Shown: positions 9,520-17,731 of the stretch, piece after piece
Numbering within the stretch: position 1 is the first letter of the stretch
Layout: each line of letters opens with the position of its first letter
Assembly: GCA_004212075.1 (NCBI GenBank)
Contig: RXIF01000002.1
Span: forward strand, 62,001-126,000
Direction of reading: 5' to 3'
Source of the DNA: Candidatus Methanoliparum thermophilum
Lineage (GTDB): Archaea > Halobacteriota > Methanoliparia > Methanoliparales > Methanoliparaceae
DNA length: 64,000 nucleotides
The notes under the pieces: generated by a model
The model's input: only the letters and a program-made list of their open reading frames with translations
Database searches by the model: none
What the model was told of the DNA's origin: nothing
Translations under genes and position numbers: made by a program

Positions 9520-10539
9520 TTAAGAGAACAAAAATATTTTAAGATTTAAAAATAGCCGTTCAAGATGGATAAAGTCGTATCTTCCTCTTACTATATCATG
9601 CTCTATATCTGCAATAAGCAGTGTTATTATCGCCTTTTTTCTCTCGCTGATTTTTATATTCTTTATCTTTTTAATAGTAGATTCTATGATCTCTTTACTG
9701 TCGTAACCTTCTATCAAAGTAATTTTTTCGATCTCTTTTTTGATATCTGCATTGTTCTGCTCAAATAATTTATCTATCAAAATATCCAATTCTGATCTTC
9801 CAATCTCTTTTATTGAATACCGTATTGCATCTGAATTTATTAATCCGTATTCTCTTGATGCAAATTGTATCACATCTATTCCAAACTCGATATCGTTTGA
9901 TAGTTCATTATTTATCGATTCTACTCCATCTTTGGTGACTTTTATGCCTTCTTTATCCAAAATATTTAACAAGATACTCGATACAAGGTTCTTATCCAAT
10001 TTAGGTACGAATATATCGACACATCTTGATCTTATCGGCGAAATTATGTTAAATTTTGATGTAGTGGCAAATATAAATCTGCACGTATTTGAATATCTCT
10101 CCATTATCCGCCTTAATGCATCCTGAGCATCCTTCCTTAGATTTTCTGCATTATCTATAAAAATTAACTTATAATCTGCATTAAAAGGTAATATAGATGC
10201 GTATTTTTTTATCGAGTCCTTAAAGATAGATATAACAGGTTTGTCCCTCTTATAAAATCTTGAAAATCTTGCCTCTTTATCCAGATAAGATCTTCCAAGA
10301 TCGAAAAAATCAGATGCGTTCAGTATGGTAAAATTATCTGCTACCAGATCGCCGTATAACTCGTTGGCAAGGGCAAGAACAAGCATAGTTTTACCAACCC
10401 CTTTGGACCCGTTTATTAGAATATGAGGGAGATTTTTACTCTCTACCAATCTTTCTAATCTACCAACTACTCTCTCCTGCCCTACGATCTCATCAAACCT
10501 TTTTGGTCTGTATTTCTCCGACCAGAGTATGTCACTCAT
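9520..10539 (-). CDS. rfcS: Replication factor C small-subunit-like protein
   Basis: Clamp-loader small subunits form the AAA+ core that loads PCNA. The protein begins MSDILWSEKYRPKRFDEIVG, the usual RFC box II start. It has a Walker A at residues 44-51 (GSKGVGKT) and an arginine finger SRC at 171-173. The Walker B is degenerate: FIDNAENL instead of a DEAD-type motif, losing the catalytic Glu (Asn130). It may therefore be the non-hydrolysing paralogue of a two-RFCS clamp loader. The open frame extends to 10602, but those 21 extra codons come from a palindromic repeat, so I place the start at 10539. Confidence 0.85.
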   Translation of the reverse strand: MSDILWSEKYRPKRFDEIVGQERVVGRLERLVESKNLPHILINGSKGVGKTMLVLALANELYGDLVADNFTILNASDFFDLGRSYLDKEARFSRFYKRDKPVISIFKDSIKKYASILPFNADYKLIFIDNAENLRKDAQDALRRIMERYSNTCRFIFATTSKFNIISPIRSRCVDIFVPKLDKNLVSSILLNILDKEGIKVTKDGVESINNELSNDIEFGIDVIQFASREYGLINSDAIRYSIKEIGRSELDILIDKLFEQNNADIKKEIEKITLIEGYDSKEIIESTIKKIKNIKISERKKAIITLLIADIEHDIVRGRYDFIHLERLFLNLKIFLFS

Positions 10540-10551
10540 TTTTTTGATAAT

Positions 10552-10660
10552 GTAGAACCTACGGTTCCTGCACCTCCTGGTGATTTCTGTTTCTGGATAC
10601 ACAGTCCAGCATTGCGCTGTTACGAATCGAAGATTCGTTACAAACTAAAGGTTCGTAACA
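10552..10660. repeat. Composite palindromic element array
   Basis: The array contains GTAGAACC-TAC-GGTTC, then the core GCACCTCCTGGTGATTTCT shared with the feoB copy. A weak ACAG...CTGT hairpin follows, then TACGAATC-GAA-GATTCGT (10621-10638) and an imperfect TTACAAAC/GGTTCGTAAC hairpin. It fills the whole spacer between the rfcS-like and Cas4-like genes. Read upstream of rfcS it gives a spurious 21-codon N-terminal extension. Confidence 0.75.
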
Positions 10661-10667
10661 TTTGTTT

Positions 10668-11459
10668 TCAGAAAAATTTTGATAATAAACTTCTTGTTAC
10701 TATACACTCATCTTTATATATACAATGCTCACAGAATACTCTATCCTCGCGTTCAGGTAGTCTTCCTCTTCGTATCTTCTTTATCTTTTCTTTAATATTG
10801 AGAACAAGCCGTCTATCATATCTATTTATTTCGACTAATACAGGTCTTCCGCATCTAAAATATTCTACGACACCCTTACTGATAATTCTTCCTGTCTCTT
10901 CTTCTAATAACATAATATATGCTGTTAACTGAGCTCTATCTTCTTTCCAGATGCTTATACTTGGAGAATTTCCGGTTTTTACAATATTTGGAATCTCTTC
11001 ATCGTTAAATATCACAATTTTATCTATTATTCCATGTAGACCCAATCTATCCAAGTATATTCTTCTTTCGACCTCTATGGGTGTCATTAATTGTTTTATC
11101 AGCAATCCATCTGTATTTAACCTGTTCCATAACCGTTCTGCAATCTTTTTAATCTCTCTCTTTACATCCTCTTTTGCAGTACAGATAATTTCTTGATCGA
11201 TATTCTTTAAACCATCTTTATATATCTCTTTTATTCTATCCTCACTCTTTACAAGAGATTTTAAGAGCAACTGTTCTATAGTCTCCCTGTCCTCCCAATC
11301 TATCGAATAAAGGAGATCATCTAACGAGATCTCTTTGATAAAAAGGTGTTTAACAAATCTTTCATCTATCATCTCCCACCTATCTCGATCTCCTTCTCGG
11401 AAATACACGATTCGAGGACAGATCATATATTGCCTAATATCTGATGCGGATACGTTCAT
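10668..11459 (-). CDS. Cas4/Dna2-like PD-(D/E)XK exonuclease (not CRISPR-linked)
   Basis: This protein has the Cas4-like layout: an N-terminal SASDIRQYMICPRIVYF with the first cluster Cys, the nuclease strand GIIDKIVIF with the metal-binding Asp, IVKTGNSPS, the DRAQLTAYIMLLEE helix, and a C-terminal FCEHCIYKDEC trio. Together these suggest a [4Fe-4S] RecB-like nuclease. The Glu expected in the ExK motif is Ile here (I-V-K), as in some archaeal Cas4-like relatives. No cas1 or cas2 is nearby, so a repair or recombination role is more likely than spacer acquisition. Confidence 0.75.
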   Translation of the reverse strand: MNVSASDIRQYMICPRIVYFREGDRDRWEMIDERFVKHLFIKEISLDDLLYSIDWEDRETIEQLLLKSLVKSEDRIKEIYKDGLKNIDQEIICTAKEDVKREIKKIAERLWNRLNTDGLLIKQLMTPIEVERRIYLDRLGLHGIIDKIVIFNDEEIPNIVKTGNSPSISIWKEDRAQLTAYIMLLEEETGRIISKGVVEYFRCGRPVLVEINRYDRRLVLNIKEKIKKIRRGRLPEREDRVFCEHCIYKDECIVTRSLLSKFF

Positions 11460-11469
11460 CTTCTTCCTT

Positions 11470-12423
11470 CTATCTTATATCTTCTAAAAGCGATAGAGAT
11501 CTTATGTACTCTCCTCTTGCCTCTCTTGTGGTTCCAACAACTAAAATTTTTTTATCATCCCAATATTCTAAGACACCACTTGCTTCTATCCTTTCCCCTT
11601 TAAAACACTGACCTACGTAAGTATGGGTGAATGATACTACCATATCCACTCCTTCATCTTTTTTATCTAATTCGTAGATTGCCGGGCTATCGAATGCATA
11701 TTTATCTCCTATTACGGTAGACTCTATCTTCTTTCTGCATATCTTTCTTTTTTGGATCGGGAGATAGATATCTTTTATCTCATCCCAACTTCGTACGTAT
11801 AATAAATCAAAGTATCTATTGTTAATCAACCCTCTATTCTCTTTTCTCTTCTCATGGATGATAAACTCATTAAAAGATATCTCAGGTCTTCTTTTATTAT
11901 AAATAAATCTCCATGTATCCTCATCTATCTCGTTTATCTCCCTTTGCTTCTTCAATTTTATTATTCTATCTCTTGCTTTATACCATTCATTACCGTAAAC
12001 CACAAAATCTATATCCGAATCATCATTTTGTAGTCCAACAAGCCGTGATCCTGTAATACCCATACAATCTTCCCTTACCCCCTCTTTTATTAAGAGGTTT
12101 ACAAGTAATCTTAACTCTTCCGATTTGTTTGTTGCATCTTTAAGCCTTTCTTCAGGTTTTAATAACGTTTTAACATCTTTTTCAGATATTAGAAGAATAT
12201 CACCTACGAGGTACTCGGGTTTTTTACTTTTTATAAAACTGATAGCCTCATCAAAATCAAATTTCTTGTATCTTTTACCATTGTTATCTTTTACACGTTC
12301 GCCTTTAGGATCGGGCACGTATCTTAACATACAATTTATACCGTTCCTATTATCGTATTCTACCACAGATAATATCCAATCATCTTTGCTAATCACAAAA
12401 TCTCTGATCCTTGTCTTTATCAT
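11470..12423 (-). CDS. Predicted archaeal nucleotidyltransferase (COG2413-like)
   Basis: A pol-beta-type nucleotidyltransferase core is visible at about residues 125-145: GITGSRLVGLQNDDSDIDFV gives the GS-x9-DxD pattern that binds two metal ions. The N-terminal 100 residues and C-terminal 120 residues are family-specific; the latter include FTHTYVGQCFKGERIEASGV. I chose the ATG at 12423, preceded by GGGTG; an upstream ATG at 12435 is possible. It ends 10 bp before the Cas4-like gene in the same direction. The substrate is unknown. Confidence 0.7.
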   Translation of the reverse strand: MIKTRIRDFVISKDDWILSVVEYDNRNGINCMLRYVPDPKGERVKDNNGKRYKKFDFDEAISFIKSKKPEYLVGDILLISEKDVKTLLKPEERLKDATNKSEELRLLVNLLIKEGVREDCMGITGSRLVGLQNDDSDIDFVVYGNEWYKARDRIIKLKKQREINEIDEDTWRFIYNKRRPEISFNEFIIHEKRKENRGLINNRYFDLLYVRSWDEIKDIYLPIQKRKICRKKIESTVIGDKYAFDSPAIYELDKKDEGVDMVVSFTHTYVGQCFKGERIEASGVLEYWDDKKILVVGTTREARGEYIRSLSLLEDIR

Positions 12424-12521
12424 AAAAACACCCATCTTACATCTATTTTATATTCGAATCCATTATGTCAAAGATTTCTTAGTAAGAGAGAAAAAATTAA
12501 AAAATTTTAATAGGAAATAAG

Positions 12522-13307
12522 TTATTCCATAACCCATTTCGTAAAATCGTCCATAGATAATAAGAATCTTTCTTTAGAATAGTATCGGGTCTTTACATCT
12601 ATATCTTTTATCTCTCTTAACTCTTTATCCATCCCTATTGAAAAAGAAAAGATAGACCCTGGATAAGTTGGTATACATGCCAGATAAGTATAAACATATT
12701 TAAAGACTCTCTTCATATTATCGATCGTTTTAAGATGCACTTTTCTATCGGATATAGGGCTTTCTGTCTGTGTAACAAGAATACTGCTTAATTTATGGGC
12801 ATATTCATAAAATTCTCTCGAAAAAAGTCCCTCTGCATACGGTGTAGGATCGGTAGAGTCGATTATTATGATATCTCTCCTCTTATTAGATTTTTTAACG
12901 AATTCTATTCCGTCGTCTATTATTACATTTATCCTATCTAAAGCCGAAGCTACTTCTGGAAGAAATCGTTTAGATACTTCGATAACTTTTTCATCTATCT
13001 CTACAAGCTCTATGTTTGCATGTTTGTTAAACCTCAATATCTCTCTTGCTACACCACCATCCCCTCCTCCAATTATCAAGATATCATCCGATTTTTTTGA
13101 TATAGCCAGAGCGGGGTATGTTATCATCTCATGATATATGAAATCATCCTTCTCTGTCGTCTGTACTGCACCGTCCAAAACGAGCATGTTTCCTAGATGC
13201 TTTGTCTCATAGATCTCTATATATTGATACTTGGATTTTTCATCAAATAGCTTCTTTTTTATAGGGATAAGCGGTGCATATGGATGATCCTCAACAAAGT
13301 ATTCCAA
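12522..13307 (-). CDS. speE: Polyamine aminopropyltransferase (spermidine synthase)
   Basis: SpeE transfers the aminopropyl group from decarboxylated SAM to a diamine. The 261-residue protein has the beta-hairpin N-domain (LGNMLVLDGAVQTTEKDDFIYHE), the SAM-type loop ILIIGGGDGGVAREILR, the acidic VEIDE, and the catalytic DSTDPTPYAEGLFSREFY. The start overlaps the 3' end of speD by 17 nt, so the two are translated together. Confidence 0.95.
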   Translation of the reverse strand: MEYFVEDHPYAPLIPIKKKLFDEKSKYQYIEIYETKHLGNMLVLDGAVQTTEKDDFIYHEMITYPALAISKKSDDILIIGGGDGGVAREILRFNKHANIELVEIDEKVIEVSKRFLPEVASALDRINVIIDDGIEFVKKSNKRRDIIIIDSTDPTPYAEGLFSREFYEYAHKLSSILVTQTESPISDRKVHLKTIDNMKRVFKYVYTYLACIPTYPGSIFSFSIGMDKELREIKDIDVKTRYYSKERFLLSMDDFTKWVME

Positions 13308-13665
13308 CTGAGACCCCTCGCTTTAATTCATTCAACGTAATATTCTCTGGATCGAATATTCTTCTAACAACTTCTAATGTGTTATATGGTTCTACGTCCT
13401 TACCACAGGTAAATATATCGATAGCGGCATAATTATACTCCGGCCAAGTATGTACAGATATATGTGACTCTGATATTATGGCGACCCCACTTATTCCTTG
13501 AGGAGAAAATTTATGTGTATGAAGAGAGAGAAGCGTTGCTTTGCAAGATTTAACACTTTCTTCTAAAAATTCTCGTACTAATGTCTCATTATCTATATTT
13601 TTACATCCCCATGCATCTATTATTATTTGCACACCCAAAGACTCTATTTTTGTCATTTTTGTCAC
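13291..13665 (-). CDS. speD: S-adenosylmethionine decarboxylase proenzyme, prokaryotic type
   Basis: The 124-residue proenzyme self-cleaves at the Glu-Ser bond in SESHISVHTWPE to create the pyruvoyl cofactor. Other conserved features are the Cys/His region LSLHTHKFSPQG and AAIDIFTCGKDVEPY. It feeds decarboxylated SAM to the overlapping speE product. A GAGGTGAC site lies just upstream of the ATG on the minus strand, a strong ribosome binding site. Confidence 0.95.
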   Translation of the reverse strand: MTKMTKIESLGVQIIIDAWGCKNIDNETLVREFLEESVKSCKATLLSLHTHKFSPQGISGVAIISESHISVHTWPEYNYAAIDIFTCGKDVEPYNTLEVVRRIFDPENITLNELKRGVSVGILC

Positions 13666-14048
13666 CTCTTAGCCATTTTTATGATTAAAAATGCCTTTAA
13701 TTAAGGTAGATATAAGATTAACTAATGGTTAATAAAGATTTTCTTATTTAAATATTTTTCTTATAATATGTTTGGCAAAAAACTGTTTTTTTATGTTTAT
13801 TTCAATTTTAAATTAAATATTTTTATTATTTTTGTTATTCTTTCTTGTTTTTTTGATATAAATATATTTCTTTCGTAAAAAAGATGTCTTTTCTAATTAT
13901 AAGCCATAAAATCTTATAAAAAAAATAAAAACTGTTATTTTTACTTTATTAAAAATTTAAAAAAGATTAAAAAAGATCATAAATGATAGCTCAAAGCAAA
14001 ATAATATATAGTTTACTTTTTATAGAAACACAAGGAGGGGATAAAAGT
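13666..14048. other. AT-rich divergent promoter region between speD and mer
   Basis: About 380 bp with very few G or C bases and long A and T tracts. I see no convincing gene. It must hold both the leftward speD promoter and the rightward mer promoter. AATATATAG at 14003-14011 is the best TATA box for mer, about 40 bp before its ATG. An open frame from 13983 overlaps this region but has no ribosome binding site. Confidence 0.5.
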
Positions 14049-15032
14049 ATGAGTTTTGGAATAGAATTTTTACCAAATATGGAAGTAGAAAAGATCGTAA
14101 ACTACTCATGTTTGGCAGAAGAAAACGGATTTGAGAATATTTGGGTAACAGACCATTATAACAACAGGAACGTTTATGCGGTACTAGCAATGATTGCAGC
14201 AAATACAAATAGGATAAAAATAGGTCCTGGCGTTACAAACAGCTATCAGATTCATCCTGCCGTAACGGCTTCTGCGGTAGCAACGATTAATGAATTATCC
14301 AAAGGACGTGGTGTGTTAGGTATAGGTCCTGGTGATAAAACAACTCTCAGTAAGCTTGGCATAAAGTTTGAAAAACCAGCTAAAAGATTAAAAGAAGCGG
14401 TGGATATAATAAAAGGATTATGGGCAGGAGAGTCGGTAAAATACGATGGAGAGTTTTTTGATATAAATGGTGCAAAGATGGATTTCAAGACAGAAGATAT
14501 TCCTATATACATAGGTGCACAGGGTCCTGTAATGTTAAAGATAGCTGGTATGATCGGAGATGGTGTTTTGATAAATGCATCAAACCCCAAAGATTTCGAG
14601 GTATCGATACCTCTCTGTAAAGAAGGGATGAAAGAGGTTGGTAGGGAAGATTTTGATATAGTTGCTTATACATGTTTCTCGATAGATAAAGAGTCTAAAA
14701 AAGCTAAAAATGCTGCAAAAATCGTTGTTGGATTTATTGTAGCAGGAAGCCCGGATATCGTATTTGAAAGACATAATATCGATTTAGAAGATGTTAAAAA
14801 GATAAGAGAAGCATTAGGACGGTTTGATTTTGGCACTCTTAAAAAATCTGTTACTGATGAGATGTTAGATGCTTTCTCTATATGTGGCTCTCCAGAAGAA
14901 TGTATAGAGAAGATAGAAAAACTTTATAAGGTAGGGGTAACTCAGATCGTTGCAGGAAGTCCGGTAGGCCCAAATATGGAGACGTCGATAAAAATAATCG
15001 GTGAAGAGATATTACAAACCAAGGGTTTGTAA
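14049..15032 (+). CDS. mer: 5,10-methylenetetrahydromethanopterin reductase
   Basis: Mer is the F420-dependent luciferase-fold enzyme interconverting methylene- and methyl-H4MPT in methanogenesis or its reverse. The match to known Mer is strong throughout: FGIEFLPN, VTDHYNNRNVYAVLA, GPGVTNSYQIHPAVTASA, GIGPGDKTTL, IPIYIGAQGPVMLK, DGVLINASNPKDFE, AYTCFSIDKE, IVAGSPVGP. The ATG at 14049 is chosen because GGAGGGG lies eight bases upstream and MSFGIEF fits family N-termini. The final residues LQTKGL and the stop come from a palindromic repeat. The presence of mer argues against an ANME-1 affiliation. Confidence 0.95.
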   Translation: MSFGIEFLPNMEVEKIVNYSCLAEENGFENIWVTDHYNNRNVYAVLAMIAANTNRIKIGPGVTNSYQIHPAVTASAVATINELSKGRGVLGIGPGDKTTLSKLGIKFEKPAKRLKEAVDIIKGLWAGESVKYDGEFFDINGAKMDFKTEDIPIYIGAQGPVMLKIAGMIGDGVLINASNPKDFEVSIPLCKEGMKEVGREDFDIVAYTCFSIDKESKKAKNAAKIVVGFIVAGSPDIVFERHNIDLEDVKKIREALGRFDFGTLKKSVTDEMLDAFSICGSPEECIEKIEKLYKVGVTQIVAGSPVGPNMETSIKIIGEEILQTKGL

Positions 15033-15053
15033 ACCGCAAATCGGAGATTTGTG
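15013..15053. repeat. Palindromic element, two hairpins, at the 3' end of mer
   Basis: TACAAACC-AAG-GGTTTGTA (15013-15031) supplies the last codons and TAA stop of mer. CGCAAATC-GGA-GATTTGTG (15035-15053) follows with one wobble pair. The arrangement matches the hisS 3' copy, with the same order of units and same reading frame. Confidence 0.85.
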
Positions 15054-15162
15054 ATAATTAAAAATAGATAAATAAATATCGTTGTGCAATTATAGAATCA
15101 AATCCAAATTTTAACTTTATTTTTTTATTTATATATACTAAAATAAGACTGGGGTAGATTAC

Positions 15163-16110
15163 ATGATTGATTTGGTTAGATTGAAAGATGTCGTATCAAG
15201 TGGGCGTTGTACCGGATGTGCAGCCTGTACTATAGCATGTACGAGAAGTGGTATCGAGGTAGATGAGTTTGCCATCATAAACGAGGAATTGTGCAGATCA
15301 TGCGATACTTGCGGCGATGTCTGTCCTGTTATCGGTGGCTCTCCTGTAGATGAGTTTGACAATATTATTGCTGTCTATAAATCAAGATCTAATAATATAG
15401 AAGGACAGAATGGTGCAACCGTTTCGGGAATACTGAATTCTTTATTTGAGGCAGGAGAGATAGATGCTGTAATCGGTGTAGAAAGAGATGAGGAATGGAA
15501 GGCAAGTCCTGTTGTTATAACGAATAAAAAAGATATCTCAAGGATTGCAGGAACTAAATATACTTATGTACCTATATTCAAAGCATTTAAAGATGCAGTA
15601 AACGAAGGTTTTACAAATATTGCCATTGTTGGAACGCCATGCCAGGTAAATGCTGCAAGAAGGATAAAAAATTCAAATATAACCAGTGTAAAAGATAAAA
15701 TAAGTGTTATAATTGGCTTATTTTGTTTAGAATCTTTTTATTATGATGGGCTCTGTAAGCAAGTAATAGAAAAAGAGTTGGGTATCGATTTAAAATCCGT
15801 AAAAAAGATGGAGGTAAGTAAAGGCAAGTTTATTGTTATGGGAGATGATGAAAAGAGCATTCCAGTAAAGGATTTAGGAAAATATGTCAGACTTCCGTGT
15901 CATAAATGCGTAGATTTCAGTGCATATTATGCAGATATATCTGTTGGATCGGCAGGTGCACCAGATGGTTGGAATACTTCTATTGTACGGACTGAAAGGG
16001 GTATAAAGGTCTTAGATATTTCTAAAAATGATCTTGAGATAGAGGAAGGGAGTATCGATGCCGCTAAAAAATTGAGCGACCGCAAAAGAAAGATGGCAAA
16101 AGAGAAGTAA
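15163..16110 (+). CDS. FrhB/FpoF-family F420-dependent oxidoreductase subunit
   Basis: FrhB-family proteins bind FAD and exchange electrons between F420H2 and iron-sulfur partners. The N-terminus carries two cluster motifs, CTGCAACTIAC and CRSCDTCGDVCPV. Next comes the FrhB core with NGATVSGILNSLFEAGEIDAV, AGTKYTYVPI, IAIVGTPCQVNAARR and GLFCLESFYY. A late CHKCVDFSAYYADISVGS segment is typical of the family. The 315-residue protein starts 130 bp after mer, suggesting it links F420 chemistry to ferredoxin or to Mer; the partner is not defined by sequence alone. Confidence 0.88.
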   Translation: MIDLVRLKDVVSSGRCTGCAACTIACTRSGIEVDEFAIINEELCRSCDTCGDVCPVIGGSPVDEFDNIIAVYKSRSNNIEGQNGATVSGILNSLFEAGEIDAVIGVERDEEWKASPVVITNKKDISRIAGTKYTYVPIFKAFKDAVNEGFTNIAIVGTPCQVNAARRIKNSNITSVKDKISVIIGLFCLESFYYDGLCKQVIEKELGIDLKSVKKMEVSKGKFIVMGDDEKSIPVKDLGKYVRLPCHKCVDFSAYYADISVGSAGAPDGWNTSIVRTERGIKVLDISKNDLEIEEGSIDAAKKLSDRKRKMAKEK

Positions 16111-16191
16111 GATCATTAAATAAGGACCATATTTAAAATACTTAGGATAAAGACGTATACGTACAAATAAGCTTAAGACTTATTAAAAAAT

Positions 16192-16713
16192 ATGAAAAGG
16201 GCTTTTTATATTGGGCGTTTTCAACCGTACCATAAAGGGCACCATGCGATCATAGATATGATCTCTAAAGAGGTAGATGAGATCATTATAGGGATAGGTA
16301 GTGCCCAATTAAGCCATACGCTGAACGACCCTTTTACTGCAGGAGAGCGAGTAATGATGATTACTCGCTCTCTATGCAATTTAAATATAATGTATTATGT
16401 AATACCTATAGAAGATATAAACAGGCATGCTCTCTGGGTCTCACATATTAAGTCTATGGTTCCCCCTTTTAACACTGTTTATTCTAACAACCCGCTTGTT
16501 ATAAGACTTTTTGAGGAAGAAGGGATAGAAGTAAAAACTTTTCCATTATTGAACCGAGAAGAGTATATGGGTGAAAAGATAAGAGAAAGAATATTGAACG
16601 ATGAAAAATGGGATGATCTTGTGCCAAAAGCCGTTTTTGAAGTTATTGAAGAGATAAAAGGAAAGGATAGGTTAAAAAGAATAAAGATGAGTGATAGACA
16701 TATGAGTTTTTAG
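16192..16713 (+). CDS. nadM: Nicotinamide-nucleotide adenylyltransferase
   Basis: NadM makes NAD from NMN and ATP. The HxGH nucleotidyltransferase motif is in FYIGRFQPYHKGHHA. The core IIGIGSAQLSHTLNDPFTAGERVMM, split here by function, matches archaeal NadM, and the C-terminal MGEKIRERIL replaces the ISxSxxR-like loop. The 173-residue length is typical. An exact 13-bp inverted repeat (16343-16372) lies within the conserved TAGERVMMITRSL region. Confidence 0.93.
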   Translation: MKRAFYIGRFQPYHKGHHAIIDMISKEVDEIIIGIGSAQLSHTLNDPFTAGERVMMITRSLCNLNIMYYVIPIEDINRHALWVSHIKSMVPPFNTVYSNNPLVIRLFEEEGIEVKTFPLLNREEYMGEKIRERILNDEKWDDLVPKAVFEVIEEIKGKDRLKRIKMSDRHMSF

Positions 16714-16719
16714 TTAATT

Positions 16720-16878
16720 TTAATCTATATCCAATAAACTCTCATCAAACTCTCCTTGAAAACTAAATCCACAATCTTTGCATGTCAATTTTTTATCTGA
16801 ATATATGATATGCCCCTCTTCTATATAATAACCATCAAGCCATCCCAAGCAGATGGGACATATATTATCTTTGACCAT
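16720..16878 (-). CDS. Small zinc-ribbon protein, 52 aa
   Basis: A 52-codon gene begins MVKDNICPICLGWLDGYY and contains CPIC at residues 7-10 and TCKDCGF near residues 33-38, giving a four-cysteine zinc ribbon. The tail is acidic (GEFDESLLDID). It converges on nadM with 6 bp between the stops. The function is unknown; comparable tiny zinc ribbons often assist RNA or protein complexes. The intact frame and spaced CxxC pairs support it as real. Confidence 0.7.
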   Translation of the reverse strand: MVKDNICPICLGWLDGYYIEEGHIIYSDKKLTCKDCGFSFQGEFDESLLDID

Positions 16879-17132
16879 TAAAATATGATGTAATTATCTT
16901 ATTCTGATATAAATAGTTAATTGATAATGTTATCCACGTTTTGGCAATTAATGACCCAGTATTCATCTTATTAATTCTATTTGGGATATAAGTAACATGC
17001 TTTTCCCATTTTTATAAATCTTTGTAACATGATACTAATAATCAGAAATTTTTAAGGTAATGTTTTAAAATATTTGTATTAAAAAGAGAGTAACTAAATA
17101 GGTTTAAATATTAAAAATTTTAATACATTTGA

Positions 17133-17600
17133 AAATATCACAAAAAGGATGGTAGATGGAACGGAGATTTTATATTCCAGATTGATAAGATACCATTAGA
17201 ATTATTAGAAAAACTACCTGAAGATTTACCTGAAGATTTAAAAGTAGCTAAAGATAAGATACAGAATCTTTTGAATGATTTGGGGCATGGAAACACTTTA
17301 TATGCATTTATAGGTCTTAAAAATGGTGCATGTACTGCTGCTCATCCAATCAAAAATCCAGATGAGGTCGATGTTGGATTCGTATTGATGGGTCACTATA
17401 ATCAATGGAAAAAATTAGCGAAAGCAGAGAGCGATGCAACCAAGCTCATTCTTACACGAAAGATGAAGCTCAAAGGGAAGATGAGCACGATAATGAAGTA
17501 TATCAAGTCAAAGGTACTAATGGGTAAGATTGCCTCGGAATTTCAGACGGAGTTCCCAGATGAGATAGCTCTTGAGTTTCTTGGACAGAAATCTTCTTAA
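17133..17600 (+). CDS. SCP2 sterol-carrier-like protein, start unresolved
   Basis: The C-terminal part (ACTAAHPIKNPDEVDVGF, LTRKMKLKGKMSTIMKYIK) matches SCP2-like lipid- or acyl-binding domains. Coding similarity extends upstream of the TTG at 17271 through GRWNGDFIFQIDKIPLELL, with the W-x-GDF motif expected near an SCP2 N-terminus. In that frame the first stop upstream is at 17130 and no ATG, GTG or TTG lies between it and this motif. An ATG at 17149 is one frame off. The gene is either N-terminally degraded, frameshifted, or starts at a non-standard codon. A fatty acyl carrier role would suit this organism but is inferred. Confidence 0.6.
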   Translation, partial: KYHKKDGRWNGDFIFQIDKIPLELLEKLPEDLPEDLKVAKDKIQNLLNDLGHGNTLYAFIGLKNGACTAAHPIKNPDEVDVGFVLMGHYNQWKKLAKAESDATKLILTRKMKLKGKMSTIMKYIKSKVLMGKIASEFQTEFPDEIALEFLGQKSS

Positions 17601-17666
17601 TATTTAATCTCCTTCTCTTTTTATATTATTTTATCAAAGATTAAGAGATTTCTATGCAATAAAGTA

Positions 17667-17731
17667 TTACAAATCGAAGATTTTTGATATTAAAAATCAA
17701 AGATTTTTAGTCCACGAATCAAAGATTCGTG
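17667..17731. repeat. Palindromic element array, three hairpins, at the 3' end of tmk
   Basis: TTACAAATC-GAA-GATTTTTGA, TAAAAATC-AAA-GATTTTTA (17691-17709) and CACGAATC-AAA-GATTCGTG (17713-17731). The last two overlap the final codons of tmk on the minus strand (SRIFDSWTKNL and stop). It is one of three copies in or at the end of tmk. Confidence 0.8.

Noticed and set aside
10540-10602. N-terminal extension of the RFC-like protein
   Set aside because: Those 21 codons are encoded by a palindromic element and precede the conserved MSDILWSEKYRPKRF start.
13983-14048. Longer N-terminus of Mer from 13983
   Set aside because: No homologous Mer has this 22-residue tail, and the strong ribosome binding site is placed for the ATG at 14049.
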